A DNA stretch of 64,000 nucleotides from Flavobacterium franklandianum (GCF_007097365.1 NZ_VJZR01000001.1:62001-126000), one strand, 5' to 3'; counted from the stretch's first letter, positions 46,138 through 54,566 are shown. Made by a program: numbers and translations. The notes: generated from the letters alone by a model not told the origin.

Positions 46138-46575
46138 GCGTATTTAAATTCTCGAAAAAACTATTATATTTTAGAGAATGACGAAGTAAAACTGACTGCC
46201 TCATTGAAACAATCGGCTGCTAAAAGCTACAAATTATGGAGTTGAGTTACTTTTATGCAAAAGAAAAAAGATTACTTTATTCAGTCGATTATGATGCTGC
46301 CAGCTTTGAACGAGGTGTTTGATAGTGCCTCGAAATCGAATATGGTTTTGAATTCTAAAGTTCCCAAAACTATTTTTATTAATTGTTTGCTTTTTTGATA
46401 ATAATTTCTTTTTTAATTGGCTATAATTTGGGTTTAGAGAAAAATAATAAACACCAAATTTATAACTGGTTTTTGTTTTCTAATCTGCATTGTCATTTTC
46501 ATTACTTTGGATATAGATCAACCAAGACGAGTTCTGATTAAACTAGATACTAAATATCTCTGCTGCAAAAATTGA
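46138..46575 (+). pseudogene. Decayed bestrophin-like (DUF4239) membrane protein gene
   Basis: Fragments of a membrane protein can be read only by changing frame at least twice. They include SLKQSAAKSYKLW; QSIMMLPALNEVFDSASK followed by VPKTIFI (about 46275-46382); FLIGYNLGLE with YNWFLF (about 46400-46475); and TLDIDQPRRVLIKLD (about 46505-46550). Order and spacing match the bestrophin-like DUF4239 family, whose ends carry a DIDxPR motif. Stops and frame changes show that it is not expressed as one protein. The N-terminal membrane part before 46138 is too decayed to place. Confidence 0.6.
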
Positions 46576-46618
46576 ATCAAAAATAAAAAGATTTACTCTG
46601 ATTTCATCACAAGAAACC

Positions 46619-46651
46619 TTTGCAGTTTTGAGACTTTTTATTCTATATTTG
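46619..46651 (+). promoter_or_regulatory. Promoter of the DNA polymerase III delta' gene
   Basis: TTTG (46619-46622) and TATATTTG (46644-46651) are 21 nt apart. The -7 box ends only 4 nt before the ATG, which points to a leaderless transcript. Confidence 0.6.
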
Positions 46652-46655
46652 CCTT

Positions 46656-47801
46656 ATGCAGTTTTCAGAAATTTTAGGGCAGGAACACATCAAAAATCAT
46701 TTGACAAGAAGTGCTAATTTAGGTAGAATTCCCCACGCTCAGTTATTTGTAGGTCCCGAAGGATGTGGTACTTTACCAATGGCAATTGCCTATGCGCAAT
46801 ACATTTTGTGCAACAATCAAAACGGAGAAAATTCAGGTGTCAATGAAAGTTGCAATCTTAAATTCCAAAAAATTGCGCATCCCGATTTGCATTTTGTGTA
46901 TCCAACTGTAAGCACAGATGACGTTAAAACAAAACCCAAAAGCATTGATTTCATTGGGGATTGGAGAGAATTTATAATTCAAAATCCTTACGGAGGTTTG
47001 TTCGATTGGTATTCCGTTTTGGGGGTTCAAAACAAACAAGGCGAAATCCGGGTTGATGATGCCCAAGAAATTTTGAAATCATTAGCTTTAAAATCCTACG
47101 AGGGCGGTTATAAAATTATGATTATTTGGATGGCTGATAAAATGAATACCGCCGCTTCCAACAAATTATTAAAATTACTCGAAGAACCACCCGAAAAAAC
47201 AGTTTTTATCCTCATTTCCGAAAACGAGGAAGACATCATCCAAACGATTCGTTCGCGTTGTCAGGTTTTGCATTTCATTGGATTGAGCGAAAATGTGATT
47301 AGCGAAGCCTTGGTTTCTCGCGAAAATATGGAACCAAAACTAGCCACAAAAATAGCGCATCAAGCACAAGGAAATTATAGCAAAGCTTTGCATTTGCTCT
47401 TGGACGACAGCGAAGAATTCCCATTCGAGCAATGGTTCGTGGTTTGGGTTCGTGCTGCTTTTAGAGCTAAAAAAGACGCAGGAGCGATTGCTGATTTAAT
47501 TCAATGGAGCGAACAAATAGCAGCTTTAGGGAGAGAAACCCAAAAGAAATTCTTGCAATATTGCATCGATATTTTCCGTCAAGGATTAATGCAAAATTAT
47601 GAGGCAAACGATTTAGTCTATTTCGAGCCTAATGCTGATTTTAAATTTAAAAGTTTTGCGCCTTTTGTAAACGGCAACAACATCCACGAAATATTTCAGG
47701 AATTGTCCGATGCGATTTATCACATTGAGCGTAACGGAAATGCCAAAATAATCCTGACCGATTTATCTATAAAACTCACTCGTTTAATCCACAAAAAATA
47801 A
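46656..47801 (+). CDS. holB: DNA polymerase III subunit delta' (clamp loader)
   Basis: The 381-residue AAA+ protein of the clamp-loader complex has FSEILGQEHIKNHL at the start, a modified P-loop (VGPEGCGTLP, lacking the GKT of the ATP-binding gamma/tau subunit), KLLKLLEEPPEKTVFIL and the sensor region SRCQVLHF. Loss of the Walker A lysine is normal for delta'. The N-terminus matches the family exactly, so the ATG next to the promoter box is probably real. A DoxX gene follows 4 nt later. Confidence 0.88.
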   Translation: MQFSEILGQEHIKNHLTRSANLGRIPHAQLFVGPEGCGTLPMAIAYAQYILCNNQNGENSGVNESCNLKFQKIAHPDLHFVYPTVSTDDVKTKPKSIDFIGDWREFIIQNPYGGLFDWYSVLGVQNKQGEIRVDDAQEILKSLALKSYEGGYKIMIIWMADKMNTAASNKLLKLLEEPPEKTVFILISENEEDIIQTIRSRCQVLHFIGLSENVISEALVSRENMEPKLATKIAHQAQGNYSKALHLLLDDSEEFPFEQWFVVWVRAAFRAKKDAGAIADLIQWSEQIAALGRETQKKFLQYCIDIFRQGLMQNYEANDLVYFEPNADFKFKSFAPFVNGNNIHEIFQELSDAIYHIERNGNAKIILTDLSIKLTRLIHKK

Positions 47802-47805
47802 GAAT

Positions 47806-48189
47806 ATGAACAACGCTGCCTCCATTTTACTTTTGGCTTTTTTGGCTATTACTTTTATTCAATCTGGCTATGACAAACTGTTTTATTGGAAAGACAATCT
47901 CGATTGGTTAAAAGAACATTTTGCCAAAACCCAGTTGAAAAATTTGGTTCGTCTTGCCTTGCTGAATATTCTAATTTTAGAATTAATCTCGGGGATTTTA
48001 TGTGTTGTGGGCGGTATTGAATTGTTCGTAAGCAACGGAAGAACCTTTGGTTTGTATGGCGCTGTTTTTTCGAGTATCACTTTATTGATGCTGCTTTTTG
48101 GACAACGATTGGCCAAAGATTATGACGGTGCCAGAACCATTGTAATTTACTTTATTCCGGCCGTGATGGCGGTTTTATTGTTGAGTTAA
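47806..48189 (+). CDS. DoxX-like membrane protein
   Basis: The 127-residue protein has four hydrophobic helices and a DoxX-type first helix (AFLAITFIQSGYDKLFYWKD). It is an integral inner membrane protein of unknown function. It starts 4 nt after the delta' gene, so it is co-transcribed. Confidence 0.72.
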   Translation: MNNAASILLLAFLAITFIQSGYDKLFYWKDNLDWLKEHFAKTQLKNLVRLALLNILILELISGILCVVGGIELFVSNGRTFGLYGAVFSSITLLMLLFGQRLAKDYDGARTIVIYFIPAVMAVLLLS

Positions 48190-48204
48190 AGACCTTTAAA
48201 GTTT

Positions 48205-48344
48205 ACCATATTAGGAATATAAGGTCAATTAAGGCTAGACAACTTAGTTCTTAATGTGTTATTTACTCTATATAAACCCGTAATTTTACTCAAAAAAACT
48301 ATTTATTACAACAAACTTAAATGACCTTATATTTCTTATATGGT
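48205..48344. repeat. Long inverted-repeat element, copy 1
   Basis: A 23-bp arm beginning ACCATATTAGG (48205-48227) is mirrored, with two mismatches, at 48322-48344 (ending CTTATATGGT). About 94 bp lies between. A related element with a perfect 24-bp inverted repeat is at 56463-56569. It follows the DoxX gene and precedes the thioesterase. Confidence 0.75.
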
Positions 48345-48359
48345 TAAAAAACATAAAAA

Positions 48360-48869
48360 ATGACTTCAAAACATCCTTCTGAATCCTTGACGATATTGAC
48401 CGATATGGTTTTACCAAGTGAAACCAATGCTTTGCATAATCTTTTTGGTGGCGAATTATTGGCTCGAATGGATCGTGCTGCCAGTATTTCGGCGGGAAGA
48501 CATTCGCGCAGAATTGCTGTAACCGTTTCGGTAAACCACGTGGCTTTCAACAAAGCCATTCCGTTGGGAAGTGTTGTTATTATTGAAGCAAAAGTATCCA
48601 GAGCCTTCAAAACTTCAATGGAAATTTACCTTGACGTTTGGATCGAAGAACGAGAATCTGGCGAAAGAATAAAGTCTAATGAAGCCATTTATACTTTCGT
48701 GGCGGTAGATGAAAATGGAAAACCTGTTGAAGTTCCGCACATCATTCCCGAAACCAAACTGGAACAGCACCGTTTTGATGACGCTTTGCGAAGAAAACAA
48801 TTGAGTTTGGTTTTGGCTGGAAAATTGAATCCTCACGATGCTACAGAATTGAAGGCGTTGTTTGTGTGA
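48360..48869 (+). CDS. Acyl-CoA thioesterase (hotdog fold)
   Basis: The 169-residue protein matches YciA/BACH-type acyl-CoA thioesterases: NALHNLFGGELLARMDRAAS (catalytic loop with Asn and Asp), then TVSVNHVAFNKAIPLGSVV. It hydrolyses acyl-CoA to free acid and CoA; chain-length preference is not readable. Its 3' end is duplicated 806 bp downstream, on the far side of the higBA genes (see 48813-48871). Confidence 0.88.
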   Translation: MTSKHPSESLTILTDMVLPSETNALHNLFGGELLARMDRAASISAGRHSRRIAVTVSVNHVAFNKAIPLGSVVIIEAKVSRAFKTSMEIYLDVWIEERESGERIKSNEAIYTFVAVDENGKPVEVPHIIPETKLEQHRFDDALRRKQLSLVLAGKLNPHDATELKALFV

Positions 48870-48871
48870 AA
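48813..48871 (+). repeat. Direct repeat, left copy (thioesterase 3' end)
   Basis: The last 19 codons of the thioesterase gene, from TTGGCTGG to the stop, recur at 49619-49677. The 45-bp core 48819-48863 is identical to 49625-49669. Confidence 0.9.
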
Positions 48872-48946
48872 CACGCCAAAACATTACAACTTTCCGAATA
48901 TTTCAAAAAACAAATAACAAAATGCTTATTGTGTTCCATAATTAGT

Positions 48947-48954
48947 TAACTTTG
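48947..48954 (+). promoter_or_regulatory. -7 element directly before higB
   Basis: TAACTTTG ends 4 nt before the higB ATG, again suggesting a leaderless mRNA. A TTG is present at 48929-48931 but at the short spacing of 15 nt. Confidence 0.45.
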
Positions 48955-48958
48955 CTTA

Positions 48959-49297
48959 ATGGAAAAAATCAGACAAATTCATTTTTACAAAAATCACTTC
49001 GAAGATTTCTTTGAAAAGCAAACCGAAAAAGTGAAAAACAAAATTGATGAAGTCCTATTTTTAATAACTGTAATTGAAAGAGTTCCAAGAAAATTCCTGA
49101 AACACATAGAGGGAACCGATGCTCTTTATGAAGTTAGAGTAGAACTTGGCAGTAATATTTATAGAATATTTTGCTGTTTTGACGACGGACGTTTGGTGGT
49201 ATTGTTTAACGGTTTTCAAAAGAAAACACAAAAGACACCAAAATCTGAAATTGATAAAGCAGAGAAATTAAAATCTGAATATTTTAATGAAAAATAA
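48959..49297 (+). CDS. higB: HigB-like RelE-superfamily toxin
   Basis: The 112-residue protein has the pattern of phage Gp49/HigB-like toxins: [40 protein letters not shown] and the core strand [20 protein letters not shown], then FQKKTQKTP. Such toxins cut mRNA on the ribosome. The antitoxin gene starts one base after its stop, in the toxin-first order typical of higBA. The pair is flanked by direct repeats. Confidence 0.85.
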   Translation: MEKIRQIHFYKNHFEDFFEKQTEKVKNKIDEVLFLITVIERVPRKFLKHIEGTDALYEVRVELGSNIYRIFCCFDDGRLVVLFNGFQKKTQKTPKSEIDKAEKLKSEYFNEK

Positions 49298-49298
49298 A

Positions 49299-49601
49299 AT
49301 GGAAACAAAGATAAAAAACACAACTACATTCGAAGAACATCTTGACAAGCGTTATGGAGAAGTTGGCTCTATTAAACGTGCCGAATTTGAAATTAAAGCA
49401 AAAGCATTTTCAATTGGTGAAATGATTAAAGAAGAAAGGCTTCTAGCTCATTTAACTCAAGAACAGCTTGCTGAAAAAACGGGAACTAAAAAAAGTTTTA
49501 TCTCCAGAATTGAAAACGGACATAGCGATATTCAACTTTCAACACTTTATAAACTTTTAGAAATTGGACTTGGAAAAAAAGTGACTTTTTCCTTTAAATA
49601 A
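49299..49601 (+). CDS. higA: HigA-like XRE-family antitoxin
   Basis: The 100-residue protein has a helix-turn-helix at about residues 40-95 ([42 protein letters not shown]). It neutralises HigB and probably represses the operon. The start METKIKN at 49299 directly follows the higB stop; an ATG at 49287 inside higB would add four residues. The right-hand direct repeat begins 17 nt after its stop. Confidence 0.85.
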   Translation: METKIKNTTTFEEHLDKRYGEVGSIKRAEFEIKAKAFSIGEMIKEERLLAHLTQEQLAEKTGTKKSFISRIENGHSDIQLSTLYKLLEIGLGKKVTFSFK

Positions 49602-49618
49602 AAAACACCTTTTTTGTG

Positions 49619-49677
49619 TTGGCCGGAAAATTGAATCCTCACGATGCTACAGAATTGAAGGCGTTGTTTATATGAAA
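49619..49677 (+). repeat. Direct repeat, right copy (diverged thioesterase 3' end)
   Basis: This copy still codes for the thioesterase C-terminus (LAGKLNPHDATELKALF) and its stop. It differs by a silent GCT to GCC change and by GTG to ATA (Val to Ile), as if it came from a related strain's allele. It is not joined to a reading frame upstream. Confidence 0.9.
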
Positions 49678-49720
49678 TGATTTAGAACTTAATATAAAAT
49701 AGAATCTAACTTATTTTATG

Positions 49721-49728
49721 TATTTTTG
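49721..49728 (+). promoter_or_regulatory. -7 element of the nucleotidyltransferase gene
   Basis: TATTTTTG lies 18 nt before the ATG at 49747 and overlaps an alternative ATG at 49726, which is therefore unlikely to be used. Confidence 0.45.
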
Positions 49729-49746
49729 AAGATACATTTCACAAAA

Positions 49747-50046
49747 ATGAACCTAATAGAAAGACTAAATAAAGATATCTTGGTTTTATGCAAAACGCAT
49801 AAGGTTAAATCTTTGTATGCTTTTGGCTCAGTTTTAACGGATAAATTTAACGCTGAAAGTGATGTCGATTTAATAGTCGATTTTGAACCCATAGACGTTT
49901 TAGAATATGGCGACAATTATTATGACCTTAAATTTTCGCTCGAAAATATTCTAAAAAGAAACGTTGACTTATTAGAAGAAAAAGCACTCAAAAACCCCTA
50001 TTTTAGAAAAACAGTAAATCAAAACAAAAAATTGATTTATGGATAG
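49747..50046 (+). CDS. MntA-type minimal nucleotidyltransferase
   Basis: The 99-residue protein has the polymerase-beta-like nucleotidyltransferase motif FGSVLTDKFNAESDVDLIVD (GS followed by the DxD of SDVDL) and a third acidic strand (KRNVDLLEE). Stand-alone proteins of this type normally act as antitoxins to a HEPN toxin encoded next door. Here no HEPN gene follows; instead the gene overlaps a GNAT acetyltransferase by 8 nt. The catalytic residues look intact. Confidence 0.85.
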   Translation: MNLIERLNKDILVLCKTHKVKSLYAFGSVLTDKFNAESDVDLIVDFEPIDVLEYGDNYYDLKFSLENILKRNVDLLEEKALKNPYFRKTVNQNKKLIYG

Positions 50047-50752
50047 CGCTCTTAAAGTTAAATTTGATATTGAAAAAAGTGAGTTAGATGAAATTGAAAA
50101 TTGGCTAAAAAAAGAATTACTAACTTCCAAAAACGGCTTTTATCACAATTGGACTTTGATTATAAAATCATATTCTGAAAAAAGAATGGCAATTCTAAAA
50201 AAAGAAAAAAATGTAATTGGATATTTAATTTGGAGTATTGGAGATATTTATGTTGAAATAGATATTTTTGAAATTAAACCAGTCTTTCGAAAAAAAGGAA
50301 TTGGAAAATATTTTATAAATGAAATTTCGAGATATTTCAAAAAGAATAATTTTTTAGCACTAAAATTGTTTTGTGAACCAAAGGAATCAGAAGCATTTTG
50401 GAAAAAAACGGGATTTATAAAGTTTCCTGAAAGAGGATATTCAGAATCTGAATTGACATTTTTCAAACCATTGATAATAGTAAATAAATCACAAACAAAT
50501 GTTGACGAAAATAACAAATTAGAATTATGGAACCTAGAACCTTATAAGGTTAAAGATTCAAAACCTAAATGGGTTTGGAACATAGATCAAAGTAATTTCA
50601 TACCAATATTACATCCTTGTAATTCAAACTGGAATATTCGTTGGACAAAAAACGGAAAAATAGTAAAAGAAGATAAGGTTAAATATTTTACAAACAAAGA
50701 TAACCAAATTGAATTCAGTCAATTTATTTACATTGAAAAGCTAATAGAATAA
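50039..50752 (+). CDS. GNAT acetyltransferase with a C-terminal extension, coupled to the nucleotidyltransferase
   Basis: This 237-residue protein has a GNAT fold in residues 15-145, with the acetyl-CoA-binding loop in FRKKGIGKYFINEISRYF and a late-strand motif FCEPKESEAFWKKTGFIKF. About 90 more residues (LELWNLEPYKVKDSKPKWVW to the end) form a Trp-rich domain I do not recognise. The ATG lies inside the nucleotidyltransferase gene (8-nt overlap), so translation is coupled. Codon use is very AT-rich, like that of the preceding gene and unlike recA. The substrate is unknown; a toxin role is inferred from context only. Confidence 0.75.
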   Translation: MDSALKVKFDIEKSELDEIENWLKKELLTSKNGFYHNWTLIIKSYSEKRMAILKKEKNVIGYLIWSIGDIYVEIDIFEIKPVFRKKGIGKYFINEISRYFKKNNFLALKLFCEPKESEAFWKKTGFIKFPERGYSESELTFFKPLIIVNKSQTNVDENNKLELWNLEPYKVKDSKPKWVWNIDQSNFIPILHPCNSNWNIRWTKNGKIVKEDKVKYFTNKDNQIEFSQFIYIEKLIE

Positions 50753-50875
50753 CGTTAATATTTTAAATAATTACCAACCTAAAATAACCCAAAATATTCC
50801 CCTTGCCACTTCCAAAAAAAGAAGTATTTTTACAAAAAGATAAGTACAAAAAAAAAATGAAACGCCCAGTAAGAT

Positions 50876-50883
50876 TACCTTTG
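50876..50883 (+). promoter_or_regulatory. -7 element of the recA promoter
   Basis: TACCTTTG is a full TAnnTTTG match. It gives a leader of about 70 nt before the recA ATG at 50959. No clear TTG partner or SOS-box palindrome was found. Confidence 0.5.
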
Positions 50884-50958
50884 AAAAACAGGTATATAGG
50901 CATTCCATCTTCCGATAAAAAAATAGTATAAACACAGATGAAAGAAAAGGTAAAAGAG

Positions 50959-51963
50959 ATGAGTTCAGAAAAAGAAGCCAAATTAAAAGCACTACAGCTT
51001 ACACTTGACAAGCTGGATAAAACTTACGGAAAAGGCACCGTAATGAAAATGGGCGACAAAGCCATTGTAGAAGTAGAAACTATTTCTTCTGGATCTTTGG
51101 GAATCGATTTGGCCTTGGGAGTTGGTGGTTATCCTAGAGGAAGAGTGATTGAAATATACGGTCCAGAATCTTCAGGAAAAACAACCTTGACCTTGCACGC
51201 CATTGCCGAAGCTCAAAAAGCAGGCGGAATCGCTGCTTTTATAGATGCAGAACACGCTTTCGATAGAAATTATGCCGAAAAATTAGGCGTTGATATCGAA
51301 AACTTAATCATATCACAACCAGACAACGGGGAACAAGCATTGGAAATTGCCGAGAACTTGATTCGTTCTGGAGCGATTGACATTGTAGTAATTGACTCTG
51401 TTGCTGCTTTGACTCCAAAAAGTGAAATCGAAGGTGAAATGGGAGATTCTAAAATGGGTCTTCACGCCCGTTTGATGTCTCAAGCCTTGAGAAAACTAAC
51501 TGGAACTATCAGCAAAACCAATTGTACGGTATTCTTCATCAACCAGTTGAGAGAGAAAATTGGTGTTATGTTCGGAAATCCTGAAACGACTACAGGTGGA
51601 AACGCATTGAAGTTTTATGCTTCGGTTCGTTTGGATATTCGTCGTTCTACACAAATCAAAGATGGTGATAACGTTCTTGGAAACAGAACCAAAGTTAAAG
51701 TAGTGAAAAATAAAGTAGCTCCGCCATTTAAAGTAGCCGAATTTGATATTATGTACGGCGAAGGAATTTCGAAAACGGGTGAAATTTTAGATTTAGCTGT
51801 TGAATTCGAAATCATCAAAAAAGCGGGTTCTTGGTTTAGTTATGGCGAAACCAAATTAGGACAAGGTCGTGATGCTGTTAAAGGTTTAATTAAAGACAAT
51901 CCAGAACTAGCAGACGAATTAGAAGCCAAAATCAAGGCTTTGATAAAAGAAAAAAACGCTTAA
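50959..51963 (+). CDS. recA: Recombinase RecA
   Basis: The 334-residue recombination and SOS protein has [10 protein letters not shown] (Walker A), VVIDSVAAL (Walker B), and the L1/L2 DNA-binding loops around [10 protein letters not shown] and [18 protein letters not shown]. The start is set at [12 protein letters not shown]; the ATG at 50938 adds seven residues. A strong terminator follows. It borders the accessory island with higBA and the nucleotidyltransferase pair. Confidence 0.97.
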   Translation: MSSEKEAKLKALQLTLDKLDKTYGKGTVMKMGDKAIVEVETISSGSLGIDLALGVGGYPRGRVIEIYGPESSGKTTLTLHAIAEAQKAGGIAAFIDAEHAFDRNYAEKLGVDIENLIISQPDNGEQALEIAENLIRSGAIDIVVIDSVAALTPKSEIEGEMGDSKMGLHARLMSQALRKLTGTISKTNCTVFFINQLREKIGVMFGNPETTTGGNALKFYASVRLDIRRSTQIKDGDNVLGNRTKVKVVKNKVAPPFKVAEFDIMYGEGISKTGEILDLAVEFEIIKKAGSWFSYGETKLGQGRDAVKGLIKDNPELADELEAKIKALIKEKNA

Positions 51964-51982
51964 TATTTTTAAGAAAATTATT

Positions 51983-52019
51983 AAATGCTCGGATATATTT
52001 TATCCGAGCATTTTTTTTT
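51983..52019 (+). terminator. recA terminator
   Basis: A perfect 13-bp stem (AAATGCTCGGATA / TATCCGAGCATTT) with a 5-nt loop merges into a run of nine T residues, 20 nt after the recA stop. Confidence 0.85.
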
Positions 52020-52153
52020 GTTTAATTTAATTTGATAAGTGCAATTGAAAGATTTTTTTTAACACTTATTTTAGAGCAATGACGCAACCTTTTTAATCCA
52101 CTTTCATCTTATATAAAATGTTACGAAGTTATAAACCTAAAAAATGAAAAAAA

Positions 52154-52564
52154 ATGAAAAAAATCCTATTCTTTTTAATTGTAATCACCTCTTTTTTAAG
52201 TTGTAGTCTTGATGATGACAGTCCAACTTATACTTATGAAATTCTACCTGTTGATAGCTATGTTGTACCTGCAAGTTTTACTTTAGGACAAACCTATGAA
52301 ATAAAATTGAAGTACCAGAAACCAACTTCGTGTCATATTTATCAAGGTATTTATTATGAGAAAAACTTAAATACCAGAACAATTGCCGTACAAACTGCCG
52401 TACAAAACAATCAAGTTTGTACAATGGAAATTCCTCCTATTTCAGAAGTTTCATTTAACTTTATGGTTACCAATACTGGTTCTTATATCTTTAAATTTTA
52501 CAAAGGCAAAGATACTGCTGGAGAAGATATTTTTGAAGACGTTGAGATTCCTGTAGTTCCATAA
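52154..52564 (+). CDS. Small putative lipoprotein upstream of an ECF sigma factor
   Basis: The 136-residue protein has a lipoprotein signal (IVITSFLSC, Cys about residue 17) and a beta-rich mature domain with SFTLGQTYEIKLKYQKP and a late FNFMVTNTGSYIFKFYKGKD strand pair. I do not recognise the family. It ends 12 nt before the sigma factor gene and is probably in the same operon, so it may sense or belong to the envelope stress response. Confidence 0.65.
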   Translation: MKKILFFLIVITSFLSCSLDDDSPTYTYEILPVDSYVVPASFTLGQTYEIKLKYQKPTSCHIYQGIYYEKNLNTRTIAVQTAVQNNQVCTMEIPPISEVSFNFMVTNTGSYIFKFYKGKDTAGEDIFEDVEIPVVP

Positions 52565-52576
52565 AAGAAAAAATCT

Positions 52577-53119
52577 GTGATATTAGAAAAGCTAATTAGT
52601 GAATGCCAAAAAAACCAACCCAAAGCTCAAGAACAATTGTATCGATTGTTTGAAAAAAAGTTTTTTGGTTTGTGTTTGAAATATTCATCTAGTTATGCCG
52701 ATGCTCAAGATAATTTTCAAGAAGGATTCTTAATTATATTTCGAAAAATCAATCAATACAGCGGAAAAGGTTCTTTTGAAGGCTGGGCAAAAAGAATTCT
52801 AATTAACAACGCACTTCAAAAATACAAAGGAGTGCGTTTTATGGAAGTATTAACCGATAACATCCCCGATGTTGATTTAGAAATAGATGAAGAAGAAATA
52901 TCTCTAGACTATTTAATGCAAATCATTCACGAACTCCCCGATCAGTACCGAATTGTTTTTAGTTTATATGTGTTAGATGATTATTCACATCAAGAAATTA
53001 GCGAAATGCTCTCCATTTCAACCGGTACAACTAAATCGAATCTGCATAGAGCTAGGCTAATCTTGAAAGAAAAAATTGAAAAAAAAACAGTGACTAATCT
53101 AAAAATATCGGCAAAATGA
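52577..53119 (+). CDS. ECF-type RNA polymerase sigma factor
   Basis: The 180-residue sigma-70-family factor has region 2 (YADAQDNFQEGFLIIFRKIN, KGSFEGWAKRILINNALQ) and region 4 (ELPDQYRIVFSLYVLDDYSH, QEISEMLSISTGTTKSNLHR). It begins with GTG at 52577; no ATG gives the full N-terminus. The stop overlaps the ATG of the next gene (ATGA), so sigma factor and presumed anti-sigma factor are translated together. Confidence 0.9.
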   Translation: MILEKLISECQKNQPKAQEQLYRLFEKKFFGLCLKYSSSYADAQDNFQEGFLIIFRKINQYSGKGSFEGWAKRILINNALQKYKGVRFMEVLTDNIPDVDLEIDEEEISLDYLMQIIHELPDQYRIVFSLYVLDDYSHQEISEMLSISTGTTKSNLHRARLILKEKIEKKTVTNLKISAK

Positions 53120-54516
53120 AAGAAAATAAAAATATAGACCGATTATTTCAAGAACAATTCAGAGGTTTTGAGGCTAGTCCGAACAATCAAGTTTGGCTGA
53201 ATATTGAAGCTGAATTAAAAAAGGATAAAAAACGAAAAGTAATTCCGTTCTGGTTAAAATGCTCCGGAATAGCTGCGGCTTTTTTGCTTGGTTTATTCAC
53301 TTTGAATACGAATCAACCTTTTCATCCGAAAACAGAAAACCATATTGTCTTAACCTCTAAAATTTCAAAAGAATCCTCTAATAAAAAACAAATTGTTAGC
53401 AATTCTAAAGATAATTCCAAGTCCAAAAAAGAAATAATTAATACTAATTTTTCAAAATCCATTACTAAAGATGAAAAAAATATTAACTCTTATGGTTCCT
53501 CAAAAGTCCTTGTTTACCAAAAAAAGAATCCTAATAATGCTGAAGTTTTTCTACCAAAAAGTAATTTGCCGTTAAAACAATTGGTAACAAATGAAAACAG
53601 CAATAATTACAGCTTATTAAATGCCGAGAAAAACAGCGTTACCAATTTAAATTCTTTAGCGAACACACCAAATCATAACCAAGAAAAAAAGGATTTCAAA
53701 GAGAAAGAAGGATCTACTAAAGAAGAATCAACAAATCCAGAAACGCCAAACGAATTAGAAGAAATTTTAAAAGCTAAATCTGCACAAAAAAATGCTGTAG
53801 CATCTAATTCTAAAAACAAATGGCTAATTACTCCAAACGTTGCCCCAGTGTATCTGAATGCAAATTCTGGTGGCTCTCCTATTGATGAACAACTGTCAGA
53901 TTACGAAAAAAAATCAGACAAGAGTGTTAGTTTTGGTATAGGAATACAATATGCCGTCGGCAAAAAAACAGTAATTCGAACCGGAATTAATAAAGTAGTT
54001 CTAGGTTATAATACGAGTAATGTGTTGTATTCTACAGGATTAACTGCAAATAACTTGAGAAACATCGAATATTCTTCAAAAAATGCCGTCAAATTTGTAA
54101 ATGAAGCAAATTATAGTTCATTGACAGCAACAGAAAAAGAAATACAAAGCACGAATACAGGCAATTTAAACCAAAAAATGGGCTATTATGAACTGCCAAT
54201 GGAAGTTTCTTATGCAGTTTTAGACAAAAAATTTGGAATTAATCTAATTGGCGGATTCAGTACTTTATTCCTAAATGAAAATACCATTTCGTTGGAATCA
54301 TCTCAATCAAATATTGTACTTGGCGAAGCAAAAAACTTGAGTCAAGTCCATTTTAGTTCAAATGTAGGTTTAGGATTTAAATACCAAATTACAAAATCCT
54401 TCCAAATTAATATTGAACCGATGGTTAAATATCAATTGAATACATTCTCAAATAACTCAGGCGACTTTAAACCACTATTTATCGGATTGTATTCTGGTAT
54501 AAGCTATGGCTTTTAA
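53116..54516 (+). CDS. Putative dual membrane-spanning anti-sigma factor with C-terminal outer-membrane beta-barrel
   Basis: The 466-residue protein starts with a short cytoplasmic segment (residues 1-42, NIDRLFQEQFRGFEASPNNQ), then one membrane helix (about 43-64, CSGIAAAFLLGLF), a long disordered Ser/Asn/Lys-rich linker (about 70-230), and a C-terminal domain of alternating strands (about 245-466) ending in SYGF, a typical outer-membrane insertion signature. This layout matches the 'Dma' anti-sigma factors described in Bacteroides thetaiotaomicron. It overlaps the sigma gene by 4 nt. It has no cleavable signal peptide, as expected for this topology. Confidence 0.75.
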   Translation: MKENKNIDRLFQEQFRGFEASPNNQVWLNIEAELKKDKKRKVIPFWLKCSGIAAAFLLGLFTLNTNQPFHPKTENHIVLTSKISKESSNKKQIVSNSKDNSKSKKEIINTNFSKSITKDEKNINSYGSSKVLVYQKKNPNNAEVFLPKSNLPLKQLVTNENSNNYSLLNAEKNSVTNLNSLANTPNHNQEKKDFKEKEGSTKEESTNPETPNELEEILKAKSAQKNAVASNSKNKWLITPNVAPVYLNANSGGSPIDEQLSDYEKKSDKSVSFGIGIQYAVGKKTVIRTGINKVVLGYNTSNVLYSTGLTANNLRNIEYSSKNAVKFVNEANYSSLTATEKEIQSTNTGNLNQKMGYYELPMEVSYAVLDKKFGINLIGGFSTLFLNENTISLESSQSNIVLGEAKNLSQVHFSSNVGLGFKYQITKSFQINIEPMVKYQLNTFSNNSGDFKPLFIGLYSGISYGF

Positions 54517-54566
54517 TAGGAATCGAAAGGTTTTTTTTCTAGTCGAAATGAATTATTTAGCTACTT

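Noticed and set aside
50857..50931. A 24-codon reading frame (MKRPVRLPLKNRYIG...) just before recA
   Set aside because: The recA -7 box TACCTTTG lies inside it, so the recA transcript starts past its ATG. There is no independent support for translation.
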